Assembly (NCBI GenBank): GCA_002347485.1 | Contig: DDXM01000035.1 | Coordinates: 2,031-25,753 of the forward strand | Direction: 5' to 3' | Origin: Anaerolineaceae bacterium UBA2260 | GTDB taxonomy: Bacteria > Chloroflexota > Anaerolineae > Anaerolineales > Anaerolineaceae | Length of the DNA: 23,723 nucleotides | Shown here: positions 16,218 through 23,552 of the stretch, piece after piece | How the letters are laid out: every line of letters begins with the position of its first letter | Numbering within the stretch: the stretch's first letter is position 1 | Made by a program: the position numbers and the translations under genes | Notes under the pieces: generated by a model | Seen by the model: only the letters and a program-made list of their open reading frames with translations | Told to the model about the DNA's origin: nothing | Databases searched by the model: none

Positions 16218-17374
16218 GCGTGCAAAAGAATTACGATATCCTCCTCATCGGCGCTGGTTCTTTGGGCACTCCCGCTGCCTACTACCTCGCCAAATCCGGG
16301 CTTAAAGTGCTGGTCCTTGAATCCGTGCCAAGCGTTGGACAGGGCTCCAACAAACGTGCCATCGGCGGTATTCGCGCCACCCATTCCGACCCTGCCAAAA
16401 TTCGGCTTTGCCTGCGCAGTATTGAGATCTTTTCCACCTTCAAGAAGACGTTTGGCGACGAAATCGAATGGGATCAATGCGGGTATACCTTCGTCGCCTA
16501 CACCTCGCGCGAAGAGAAGATCCTCAAGGATCTGCTGGCTGTGCAAAAATCCTATGGCTTGGTTAATGATTGGTACGACCGCGATGATCTGCTAAAGATT
16601 GTGCCGGACCTTACACCTGAAGGATTGATCGGTGGGACATTCTCACCCGGTGATGGGAGCGCGTCGCCCCTGCTTTCCAACCACGCTTACTATACGCACG
16701 CGCTCAAAGCTGGCGCTGAGTTCCGGTTTAACGAGCCGGTCACAGCAATGACGATTAAGAATGGTCACATCGAATCTGTCGAAACTTGCTGCGGCACCTA
16801 CTCAGCCGGTGTCGTGGTGAACACCGCCGGCGCGAATGCTGCCGAGATCGGACGCATGGCGGGCGTCCACGTTCCTGTCAAACCGGACAGCCACGAAGCG
16901 GCGATCACAGAACCGGTGGCGCGCTTCCTCGGCCCGATGATCGTGGATATCCGTCCTGCAGTTGGCTCGAGCAATTATTACTTCTACCAGCATCTCACCG
17001 GCCAGATCATCTTCTGCATCACCCCCAATCCGAACATCTGGGGCACGGATGTAAACGAGACCAGCAGTTTTCTACCCATGGTGGCTAAACGTATGATCGA
17101 GATCATGCCAAGATTAAAGAATATCCGCGTAAGGCGTACCTGGCGCGGATTGTACCCCATGACCCCCGATGGATTCCCCATCCTTGGCTGGAGCCCGCAA
17201 GTCTCTAATATGCTGCTGGGTGTCGGACTGTGTGGACAGGGATTCATGCTCGGTCCTGCCATGGGAGAACTCCTCACCCGCCTGGTTAACCAGGATCTGC
17301 TGCCCGATGACGCCGAAACACTGCAATTTCTTTCTCCAGAGAGGAAATTCGAGGGCCAGGAATTGTTGAAATAA
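16214..17374 (+). CDS. DAO-family FAD-dependent oxidoreductase (sarcosine/proline/glycine-type, HcnC/SoxB-like)
   Basis: 386 residues, standard for the DAO fold. The N-terminal FAD motif is GAGSLG (13-18), followed by GSNKRAIGGIRATHS, which resembles the flavin-contact stretch of sarcosine oxidase beta and HcnC. The C-terminal end has RRTWRGLYPMTPDGFPILGW and GLCGQGFMLGPAMGELL, both typical of this family. It probably holds the site that oxidises a C-N bond in an amino or imino acid and passes electrons to the multi-cofactor subunit encoded just upstream; the four-base ATGA overlap indicates coupled synthesis and a stable complex. Which substrate is used cannot be read off. No terminator with a T tract follows; an inverted repeat (17405-17431) lies in the gap before the Rel gene. 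Confidence 0.9.
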   Translation: MSVQKNYDILLIGAGSLGTPAAYYLAKSGLKVLVLESVPSVGQGSNKRAIGGIRATHSDPAKIRLCLRSIEIFSTFKKTFGDEIEWDQCGYTFVAYTSREEKILKDLLAVQKSYGLVNDWYDRDDLLKIVPDLTPEGLIGGTFSPGDGSASPLLSNHAYYTHALKAGAEFRFNEPVTAMTIKNGHIESVETCCGTYSAGVVVNTAGANAAEIGRMAGVHVPVKPDSHEAAITEPVARFLGPMIVDIRPAVGSSNYYFYQHLTGQIIFCITPNPNIWGTDVNETSSFLPMVAKRMIEIMPRLKNIRVRRTWRGLYPMTPDGFPILGWSPQVSNMLLGVGLCGQGFMLGPAMGELLTRLVNQDLLPDDAETLQFLSPERKFEGQELLK

Positions 17375-17404
17375 CAAAGTACTGAAATTTACCACAACAA
17401 AACT

Positions 17405-17431
17405 ATACGCAAGCCTCTAATTTCTGCGTAT
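17405..17431. repeat. Inverted repeat upstream of the Rel gene
   Basis: ATACGCA (17405-17411) and TGCGTAT (17425-17431) form a seven-base perfect inverted repeat with a 13-base gap, about 30 bases upstream of the Rel -10. No T tract follows, so it is more like an operator than a terminator. Confidence 0.45.
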
Positions 17432-17455
17432 GTGTCGCTCAAAACACAGCAGGAA

Positions 17456-17464
17456 TGTTATACT
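17456..17464 (+). promoter_or_regulatory. Extended -10 promoter of the Rel gene
   Basis: TGT plus TATACT (17459-17464). RNA would start near 17471, downstream of an in-frame ATG at 17455, which supports the second ATG (17488) as the true start. Confidence 0.55.
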
Positions 17465-17487
17465 ATTTGATTAAGACAGAGCGCCGA

Positions 17488-19737
17488 ATGATCAGTAAAG
17501 AGAACTTGAGTCCCTTACTTGAAAACCTGCTGGAAATTCTCCCGGATAATTACACTCGCATCGACCGCGAGTTCATTATCCAGGCTTACAACTATGCCGA
17601 AAACGCGCATTCCTCCCAAAAACGCGCTTCCGGCGAACCGTATATCAGCCATTGCGTGGCGGTCGCCATCATTCTCGCTGAGTTAAGGGTTCAGCCGGTG
17701 GTCGTTGCCGCCGGCTTGTTGCATGATACTGTCGAAGATACACCGGTCACACTTCAGGATATTCAGCGCGAGTTTGGGGATGAAGTAGCCAGGCTGGTGG
17801 ATGGAGTAACAAAGTTAACCCATTTGCCGCGTGTTTCAAGGGCTGACCAGCACGACGCCGAGATCTTCAACCACATTTCCGACAAAGACGACATCGAACA
17901 ACAGAACCTGTTGGATTCACAGCTCGCCCGCGACCGCCGGCGCGACCTCGCAAACGAAACACTGCGTAAAACCTTCCTGGCGATGGGAGAGGACATACGC
18001 GTCATCCTCATCAAGCTGGCCGACCGTTTGCATAATATGCGCACACTGGGATACATGCCCGAGCACAAGCGCCGCCGTATCGCCCAGGAGACCCTGGATA
18101 TTTTCGCCCCACTCGCCAACCGCCTGGGCATCTGGCAACTCAAATGGGAACTCGAAGACTTGGGGTTTCGCTACACCAATCCCGAAAAATACAAGGAAAT
18201 CGCTCAAAATCTGGCTGAGACCCGCGGGGAACGCGAACAGCAGATGAAAGCCATCATCGACCGCTTAAGCAAACTCATTACTGACACTGGGATGAAGGCG
18301 GAAATTTCCGGTCGCAGTAAGCACATTTACTCGATCTATCGCAAAATGGTCGATCGTGACAAGCCCTTCGAAATGGTACGCGATCTGCGCGGCGTCAGGC
18401 TGATCGTGCAGGACATCCCCACCTGTTACGCTGTTCTTGGGATCATCCACACGCATTGGCGGCCAATACCCAATGAATTCGATGATTACATTGCTGCACC
18501 AAAAGACAACTTTTACCAATCCCTGCACACAGCCGTCCTTTACGACGATGGGAGACCGCTCGAAGTTCAGATCCGCACAGCTGAAATGGATGAAAACGCC
18601 GAATTTGGTATTGCGGCACACTGGCGTTACAAAGAAAAGGGGCCACGCGATGAGCAATACGAACAACGCATCAACTGGTTGAAGAAATTGATGGAATGGC
18701 GCCAGGAAGTCGAGGACGCCAATGAATTTGTCGACGGTATGCGCACGGATGTGTTCCAGGACCGGGTGTATGTTTTCACCCCGCGTGGCGATATCATCGA
18801 CCTGCCAGCCGGAGCCACGCCGATCGACTTCGCCTACACCGTCCACACGGAGATCGGTCACCGCTGCCGCGGTTCCAAGGTCAACGGTAAGCTGGTCCCG
18901 CTCGATTACACTTTGAAAACCGGTGACCAGGTGGAGATCCTGGCAGCCAAGCAAGGCGGACCCTCGCGCGACTGGTTGAACCCGACTTTGGGGCTGGTGA
19001 AAACCCAGCGCGCCCGCTCCAAGATCCGCCAGTGGTTCAAGCACCAGAACCGCGAACAGAACATCACTCAAGGCAAGGAAATCCTGGATCGCGAATTGAG
19101 GCGCCTGGGCATGCAGCAGATAGACCTTGAAAAGCTCGCCCGCGGTTTCGATTATCGCTCCCTGGACGATCTCTTTGTGGCTGTCGGCTGTGGAGACCTC
19201 TCCATCGGTCACATCATCAATACCCTTTCCGAGGGCAGCGCGCAGGAAGCCCCCATCTTTGAGATCAAGCCTTCCACCCAGGCCAGTGTGATTGGCGAGA
19301 ACGCAGTGACGGTGCTGGGATTGCGTAATATCCTCACCACCTTTGCCCGTTGCTGTAACCCCGTTCCCGGTGACGAGATCGTCGGTTATATCACGCGCGG
19401 TCGCGGCGCCACCATTCACCGGCAGGATTGCCCGAACATCCTGCGCATGAAGGACCGCGATCGGATCGTCAAAGTAAGCTGGGGAGAACCGCAGAATACT
19501 TTCCCGGTCGAGATCGAGATCAGAGCGTATGACCGGCAAGGTCTCATGGTGGATATCTCCTCGGTGCTGAGCAATGAAAATATTAATTTGAAAGACATCA
19601 AGATCAATGTCACCCACAATCTCGCCTCCATCCAAATTGTGATGGAAATTGCGGATATCGTACAATTATCGCGAGTGCTGACCAAGATCGAAAATCTTCC
19701 CAACGTAATGCAGGCTCACCGCGTCAATCCCGGATAG
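17488..19737 (+). CDS. rel: RelA/SpoT-family (p)ppGpp synthetase/hydrolase (long Rsh)
   Basis: 749 residues, normal for long Rsh. It makes and breaks the alarmone (p)ppGpp in response to starvation. HD hydrolase domain: His55, HDTVED (His79, Asp80, Glu83, Asp84) and LADRLHNMRTL (Asp179, Asn183), all present, so hydrolysis is expected. Between HDTVED and LADRLHN is extra sequence (about residues 115-157, rich in Asp, Gln and Arg) compared with the Rel proteins I know. Synthetase: GRSKHIYSIYRKM, DLRGVRLIV and NFYQSLHT, but the motif before YIA is EFDD (330-333), the acidic EXDD form typical of synthesis-only RelA, not RXKD. TGS (VYVFTPRGDIIDLPAGATPIDFAY), the CC-containing region (TFARCCNPVPGD) and a C-terminal ACT domain (RQGLMVDISSVLSNENI) complete it. 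ATG 17488 is preferred because the earlier ATG overlaps the -10 box. Confidence 0.96.
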   Translation: MISKENLSPLLENLLEILPDNYTRIDREFIIQAYNYAENAHSSQKRASGEPYISHCVAVAIILAELRVQPVVVAAGLLHDTVEDTPVTLQDIQREFGDEVARLVDGVTKLTHLPRVSRADQHDAEIFNHISDKDDIEQQNLLDSQLARDRRRDLANETLRKTFLAMGEDIRVILIKLADRLHNMRTLGYMPEHKRRRIAQETLDIFAPLANRLGIWQLKWELEDLGFRYTNPEKYKEIAQNLAETRGEREQQMKAIIDRLSKLITDTGMKAEISGRSKHIYSIYRKMVDRDKPFEMVRDLRGVRLIVQDIPTCYAVLGIIHTHWRPIPNEFDDYIAAPKDNFYQSLHTAVLYDDGRPLEVQIRTAEMDENAEFGIAAHWRYKEKGPRDEQYEQRINWLKKLMEWRQEVEDANEFVDGMRTDVFQDRVYVFTPRGDIIDLPAGATPIDFAYTVHTEIGHRCRGSKVNGKLVPLDYTLKTGDQVEILAAKQGGPSRDWLNPTLGLVKTQRARSKIRQWFKHQNREQNITQGKEILDRELRRLGMQQIDLEKLARGFDYRSLDDLFVAVGCGDLSIGHIINTLSEGSAQEAPIFEIKPSTQASVIGENAVTVLGLRNILTTFARCCNPVPGDEIVGYITRGRGATIHRQDCPNILRMKDRDRIVKVSWGEPQNTFPVEIEIRAYDRQGLMVDISSVLSNENINLKDIKINVTHNLASIQIVMEIADIVQLSRVLTKIENLPNVMQAHRVNPG

Positions 19738-19741
19738 TTCG

Positions 19742-19750
19742 TGTTATAAT
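19742..19750 (+). promoter_or_regulatory. Extended -10 promoter of the VKOR operon
   Basis: TGT plus TATAAT (19745-19750), identical to the ftsY element, starts four bases after the Rel stop. RNA would begin near 19757, giving a leader of about 70 bases. Confidence 0.62.
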
Positions 19751-19756
19751 CTCGCG

Positions 19757-19827
19757 TCTTTACAGTCGGTAGCTGACCCTTGGCAGCAACCCTGCCATTT
19801 TGATCTGTCCACTCGAGTGGGAAACTT
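19757..19827 (+). promoter_or_regulatory. Structured leader of the VKOR operon (unassigned)
   Basis: The leader can fold with a closing helix ACAG/CTGT (19762-19765 with 19805-19808), a small GGT/ACC hairpin (19768-19778) and a six-pair hairpin TGGCAG/CTGCCA (19781-19786 with 19792-19797, loop CAACC). A separate hairpin, CCAC-TCGA-GTGG (19809-19820), ends seven bases before the start codon and could hide the ribosome site. I recognise no known riboswitch. Confidence 0.35.
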
Positions 19828-20292
19828 ATGAAGCAAAAGCATGTACGCGCCAAATCAGAAATTGATACAGTTGTCCTGGTAACAGCTTCGGTCATCGGGT
19901 TGCTTGATTCGATTTATTTGGCATACGTAAAAATCGCCAATACCAGGATCTATTGCACACCAGGTCTTGGCAACTGTGACGTGGTCAATGCCAGCCAGTG
20001 GTCCACGCTGTGGGGGATACCGCTGGGGATCTATGGAATTATTGGATTTGGATTACTGTTGTGGCTTGCAGTTTTTGGAAAAAGGATTAAAATGCTCGCA
20101 CCATACGTTGACCTGGCGCTTTTCGCCATTAGTATGGCTGGTTTTCTTTTTTCTACTTATCTGACCTATATCGAGTTATTTGTCTTAAAAACAATCTGCC
20201 AGTGGTGTGTATTATCAGCCTTGATGATGACCATAATATTCATCACAGCAATCCATAAACTTGCAGTAAAATCTACGAAGTTTTCAAATTGA
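19828..20292 (+). CDS. Vitamin K epoxide reductase (VKOR) family membrane protein
   Basis: 154 residues with four or five membrane helices. Bacterial VKORs sit in the membrane and, using quinone, reoxidise a DsbA-like partner that puts disulfide bonds into exported proteins. All four working cysteines are seen: the loop pair Cys43 and Cys50 (YCTPGLGNCDVVNASQWS) and the CxxC Cys124-Cys127 (TICQWCVLSA) in the last helices. WGIPLGIYGIIGF after the loop is a family hallmark. There is no fused thioredoxin domain, so a separate partner must be encoded elsewhere. The ATG at 19828 has only a weak GGGA upstream. The gene is followed after 14 bases by a four-cysteine acidic protein gene. Confidence 0.92.
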   Translation: MKQKHVRAKSEIDTVVLVTASVIGLLDSIYLAYVKIANTRIYCTPGLGNCDVVNASQWSTLWGIPLGIYGIIGFGLLLWLAVFGKRIKMLAPYVDLALFAISMAGFLFSTYLTYIELFVLKTICQWCVLSALMMTIIFITAIHKLAVKSTKFSN

Positions 20293-20306
20293 GGAGGAAA
20301 TAAGAA

Positions 20307-20540
20307 ATGCCAAGAATTCGCTGTCATTATTTGGATTGTGCTTTCCTGGATGAAGGTTTTTGCTCTGCGGGAATGGTGGAGCTCGATCCAGATACTGGTT
20401 GCAAAACCTACACCGCTATTTCCGATGCGCTGGGCAATGATGATTGGGATACTGAAGAAGAGGAATTGGAAGAATGGGAAGATATGGAGGAGGAAGGCGA
20501 AGAGGATTGGGATGAACTTGATTATGATGAAGAGAATTAA
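20307..20540 (+). CDS. Small four-cysteine, highly acidic protein (DUF1540-like N-terminus)
   Basis: 77 residues. The first half, PRIRCHYLDCAFLDEGFCSAG...TGCKTY, has four cysteines (6, 11, 19, 32) with spacing that resembles DUF1540-type small metal-binding domains. The second half (about 44-77) is nearly all Asp and Glu with Trp, which makes it one of the most acidic stretches in the window. There is no signal peptide or membrane segment. A strong GGAGG (20293-20297) nine bases before the ATG and 14-base spacing to VKOR mark a two-gene operon. Metal binding or thiol redox is an inference from the cysteines and the neighbour; the acidic tail could bind cations or mimic nucleic acid. The actual role is unknown. 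Confidence 0.85.
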   Translation: MPRIRCHYLDCAFLDEGFCSAGMVELDPDTGCKTYTAISDALGNDDWDTEEEELEEWEDMEEEGEEDWDELDYDEEN

Positions 20541-20571
20541 TCTTACCGGATTCTGAAATGCCCATTCACCG

Positions 20572-20593
20572 CCGGTTCATCCCGGGTTTTTTT
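20572..20593 (+). terminator. Weak terminator after the VKOR operon
   Basis: A short CCGG/CCGG hairpin (20572-20575 with 20582-20585) is followed by seven Ts (20587-20593). The stem is short; a longer bulged stem with the upstream ACCGGAT (20545 region) is also possible. The T tract and position support it. Confidence 0.45.
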
Positions 20594-20597
20594 AACT

Positions 20598-21397
20598 ATG
20601 AAATTGTTCGAAGTCACGGAAAACAAAGACCTGATGCACAATTTCCTCGTTAACATGCTTGACGGGGCATTTTTTTTAGTTGGGGGGTGGGTTTTTCATA
20701 TACCTCAATCATCCGGCATTTTGTATCTACCCTGACCTCCTCAGCAACGTTGATCGGTTTAATTCCCGCCATTCACAATATGGGCTGGCAATTACCTCAA
20801 CGGTTGCTCGCCAAGCGCATCTCCCGGATGGAAAAGGTAAAATCTTACGTTGTGAAGGCGACCATTCTCGCAATTTGGATTGATGGCAACTGCGTTTTAT
20901 TCGGTTTACGCGGTCAACCAACTCAAAGTTAGTTCAGTGCAGGTTGGCGGGATGACGAGCGTTCTGCTAGTCACCAGGTTGTGATGAATCACCTGCTCGG
21001 CAGGTTGTCCGATGTATGGTCGCGCAAATGGGTGCTTTTGCTGTGTTCGGTCAGCACCGCGGTAAGCGCCAACCTTGCCCTTGTGGTAAATGAACCGGCT
21101 TTGTTTTACCTGGTATTTGTGCTCACAGGAATCGCCGCCACCGCTTTCTGAACCATCGGTATTACCATTTCGCTCGAATTTGGTGATGAATTTCAAAGAC
21201 CCACCTACGTTGGGATGTCAATCACATCGATTTCCCCCGCAACCATCCTGGCCCCCTTATTGGGAGGGTTGCTGGCGGATCCTTTCGGCTATTCAGTCAC
21301 CTTTATTACTTCAGCCGTTCTCGCACTTATTTCTGGCTTAATTCCCGTTGCACTGGTTAAGGATCCGGGTCGAAAACACCATAATCTACCCGTTTAA
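20598..21397 (+). pseudogene. MFS transporter pseudogene
   Basis: Pieces of one major facilitator superfamily transporter lie in order in different frames. It begins MKLFEVTENKDLMHNFLVNM at ATG 20598, then the frame breaks at a run of eight Ts (20670-20677). Frame two continues with STLTSSATLIGLIPAIHNMG and QLPQ to about 20866, then jumps; a stretch with FYSVYAVNQLKVSSVQVGG is in frame zero. Near 20974 one base is missing, and the rest, with NHLLGRLSDVWSRKWVLLL, is back in frame two but has a TGA at 21149-21151 where the sense TGG (Trp) would fit. It ends with LAPLLGGLLADPFGYSVTF and LVKDPGRK. The total is about 260 codons against about 400 expected, so the middle helices are deleted. Several independent lesions rule out a single sequencing error. 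Confidence 0.92.
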
Positions 21398-22800
21398 CCT
21401 TTGATACCAATGGGATCAGTCTTTGCCACCTGGGAAGTCAGATCATTGATCCATTTTCGAGAAAAATATCGTCGAACCCCCAATGTAAATTTGGTCACTT
21501 CCTCTGTCAATGTCAAAGCGTACACAAAATACACCGGCAGGTGCAGCAGGAAAGCCCCGGCAGCAGTGAAAGGCACGCCGACCAGCCAGATGACCAGCCC
21601 ATCCAGCACCAGTGAATAGCGCGTATCGCCGCCTGAACGTAAAATACCAATGATGATGGAATGGTTTCCTGCCCGTATCGCCAATCCGGACCCGAGCACA
21701 ATCAAGCTTTTTCGAGCGAAAGTGATCACTTCCGGTGCGACCTGATAAAAATGAAGCACCCCTGGCGCGACCAGCATCACCAGGATTCCGATCATCAACG
21801 CGCCACTCATCTGGATGACCAATGATCGACCTGCGTATGTGTAAGCCCTTTCTGGATCGCCCTGACCGATCAAATTTCCCACCATGATCGCTGTCGCGTT
21901 GCCGATGCCCAGGAAAAGCACAAAGGCGATGTTATCGATAGAGGAGACGATATTGATCGCTGCGAGCGCGTTCGTGCCCACATGCCCATAGATCGCGTTG
22001 TACGTGGTGATTCCCATCGACCAGAGGAATTCGTTGCCAATCACCGGCAGCACGGGTTTCATCACGCGGCGGATAAAACTCCAATCAAATTCCGTGATGT
22101 CACACGCAGAAACGGCCACCGGGTTCGACCGATCGCGGAATATCAGAAAAAGCAAGACAACACACTCCAGCACCCTGGCGATCAAGCCGGCGATTGCCGC
22201 GCCAGTGGTGCCCATTGCGGATATACCCAACCCTGGCACACCAAAAATGAGGGGGTATGCCAGCAGAATATTCAACACCAGGGCTGCTGTGCTGACCAGA
22301 ACTGGCAATCTTACATTGCCAACCGCGCGGGATGACATGCTGAATACCGCGGTCAACGCGTAAAAACCGTACGACCAGGCCATGATGCGCAGAAAACGGG
22401 AACCGGTAGCGATCACCTCCAGGTCCGAGCTGTAAACACGCAGCGCAGCCTGCGGAAAGAAAAATGCGATGGTGAAAAAGAGGAGCGCCGCCACAATTCC
22501 CAATTTGACCGTCAAGCCAACAACCCGCCGGATATTATGGATATCCTTTTTCCCCCACAACTGCGCGACGAACATCGAGGCGCCGCTTGAAATTCCAAAA
22601 ACCATCAGGTTCAATAGGAACCACACCTGGTTCGCCAGGCCGATCGAAGCAATGGGCACCTCGCCCAACTGCCCGATCATAAACACGGATACGAAGTTTA
22701 AAGACGAACTGATCAGGCTTTGCAGTGCGATAGGCGCAGCCAGCCTGATGAGTATCCGGTAGTATTCCGGGTCAGTGACAAAAAGGCGAAGTCTCGTCAA
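21394..22800 (-). CDS. MATE family efflux transporter
   Basis: 468 residues with about 12 hydrophobic segments in two related halves, typical of MATE (NorM/DinF-like) exporters, which expel drugs or metabolites in exchange for Na+ or H+. The first half has RLAAPIALQSLISSSLNFVS and MIGQLGEVPIASIGLANQV; the matching second-half region has PVIGNEFLWSMGITTYNAIY and GTNALAAINIVSSIDN. SRAVGNVRLPV and LRSGGDTRYSL are the paired conserved loops. The start is taken as TTG (complement of 22798-22800); there is no strong ribosome site, and no better in-frame start exists nearby. A TATAAT on this strand (22838-22833) lies about 33 bases upstream. Its stop codon overlaps the stop of the MFS pseudogene by four bases. 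The substrate is unknown. Confidence 0.94.
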   Translation of the reverse strand: MTRLRLFVTDPEYYRILIRLAAPIALQSLISSSLNFVSVFMIGQLGEVPIASIGLANQVWFLLNLMVFGISSGASMFVAQLWGKKDIHNIRRVVGLTVKLGIVAALLFFTIAFFFPQAALRVYSSDLEVIATGSRFLRIMAWSYGFYALTAVFSMSSRAVGNVRLPVLVSTAALVLNILLAYPLIFGVPGLGISAMGTTGAAIAGLIARVLECVVLLFLIFRDRSNPVAVSACDITEFDWSFIRRVMKPVLPVIGNEFLWSMGITTYNAIYGHVGTNALAAINIVSSIDNIAFVLFLGIGNATAIMVGNLIGQGDPERAYTYAGRSLVIQMSGALMIGILVMLVAPGVLHFYQVAPEVITFARKSLIVLGSGLAIRAGNHSIIIGILRSGGDTRYSLVLDGLVIWLVGVPFTAAGAFLLHLPVYFVYALTLTEEVTKFTLGVRRYFSRKWINDLTSQVAKTDPIGIKG

Positions 22801-22832
22801 CTGCTACCATTCAGAAGAAAACCAAGAAAGAA

Positions 22833-22838
22833 ATTATA
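22833..22838 (-). promoter_or_regulatory. -10 box of the MATE gene
   Basis: TATAAT on the minus strand, 32 bases before the proposed TTG start. The -35 is weak. The gap 22801-22943 holds this and the opposite-facing mobA promoter. Confidence 0.45.
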
Positions 22839-22881
22839 CTTTAGGCTCCTGGAATTATTCGGGACCATTTTTGTAAGAAAA

Positions 22882-22911
22882 TTGTGACTCAGTGAGAGTA
22901 TCGTTTAAAAT
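22882..22911 (+). promoter_or_regulatory. Promoter of mobA
   Basis: TTGTGA (22882-22887), an 18-base spacer and TAAAAT (22906-22911). Transcription would start about 25 bases before the ATG at 22944. Confidence 0.55.
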
Positions 22912-22943
22912 AGAACTATGATGATCCGCAGGTTACCAAAAGT

Positions 22944-23552
22944 ATGAAATTATCCATTGTGATTCAGGCAGGTGGTGATTCACACCGTATGGGTACGAAC
23001 AAAGCGCTTTTGCCATTTATGGGTCAGACCTTGATCGAACGGGTTATCTCACGGGTTCAAGACCTGGCTGATGAACTCCTCATCACGAGTAATCGACCTG
23101 AAGACCTTGAATTCCTCGGAATCCCCACCTTTCCTGATGTCATCCAGGGTCGGGGTGCGCTGGGAGGCATACTCACCGCCCTGACCGTAGCAAATCACCC
23201 AGCTGTCGCGGTGATCGCCTGTGACATGCCCTTTGTCAACCCTGGTTTGTTGTGCTGGCAGTTGCAATTGCTCGAAAAGCTTAATTGCGATGGCGTGGTT
23301 CCATCTCACGCTGCAGGCTATGAACCCTTTCATTCGGTTTATCGACGTAACCCCTGCCTGAAAGCTGTAGAAAAATCCCTCGATCTCGGAAAAAAACGCG
23401 CTGATGCCTGGTTTCAGGATGTTCATTTGGAATTTATTTCGAATGACCAGGTCAAAACCTTTGATCCAGACGGCCTATCCTTCCTGAATATAAACAATGA
23501 AGATGATTATCAGCATGCACTCGAGCTTGAATCTTGGCATGGGGATAAGTGA
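22944..23552 (+). CDS. mobA: Molybdenum cofactor guanylyltransferase MobA
   Basis: 202 residues, normal for MobA. It joins GMP to molybdopterin-bound molybdenum to make the guanine dinucleotide cofactor used by DMSO-reductase-family enzymes such as formate dehydrogenase. The nucleotide-binding signature AGGDSHRMGTNKALLP (residues 9-24, with Arg15, Gly17, Lys20) is clear, followed by TSNRPEDL, GRGALGGILTAL and the metal-site CDMPF (Asp94). YEPFHSVYRR and LNINNEDDY are also typical. The ATG at 22944 has only a weak site upstream. No other cofactor genes are adjacent. A 40-codon ORF overlaps its stop (GTGA), but I cannot support it as a gene. Beyond it, to the window end, I see nothing certain. 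Confidence 0.94.
   Translation: MKLSIVIQAGGDSHRMGTNKALLPFMGQTLIERVISRVQDLADELLITSNRPEDLEFLGIPTFPDVIQGRGALGGILTALTVANHPAVAVIACDMPFVNPGLLCWQLQLLEKLNCDGVVPSHAAGYEPFHSVYRRNPCLKAVEKSLDLGKKRADAWFQDVHLEFISNDQVKTFDPDGLSFLNINNEDDYQHALELESWHGDK

Noticed and set aside
18265..19665. Long open frame (466 codons) on the minus strand within the Rel gene
   Set aside because: It is antisense to a clearly conserved gene, has no family resemblance, and arises from codon bias of the real frame.
19781..19797. GGCAGCAACCC stretch in the VKOR leader, similar to the GGCAACC core of SAM-type riboswitches
   Set aside because: The rest of the SAM-I or SAM-IV core, including the conserved first internal loop and pseudoknot partners, is not present, and the gene is not a methionine or cysteine pathway gene.
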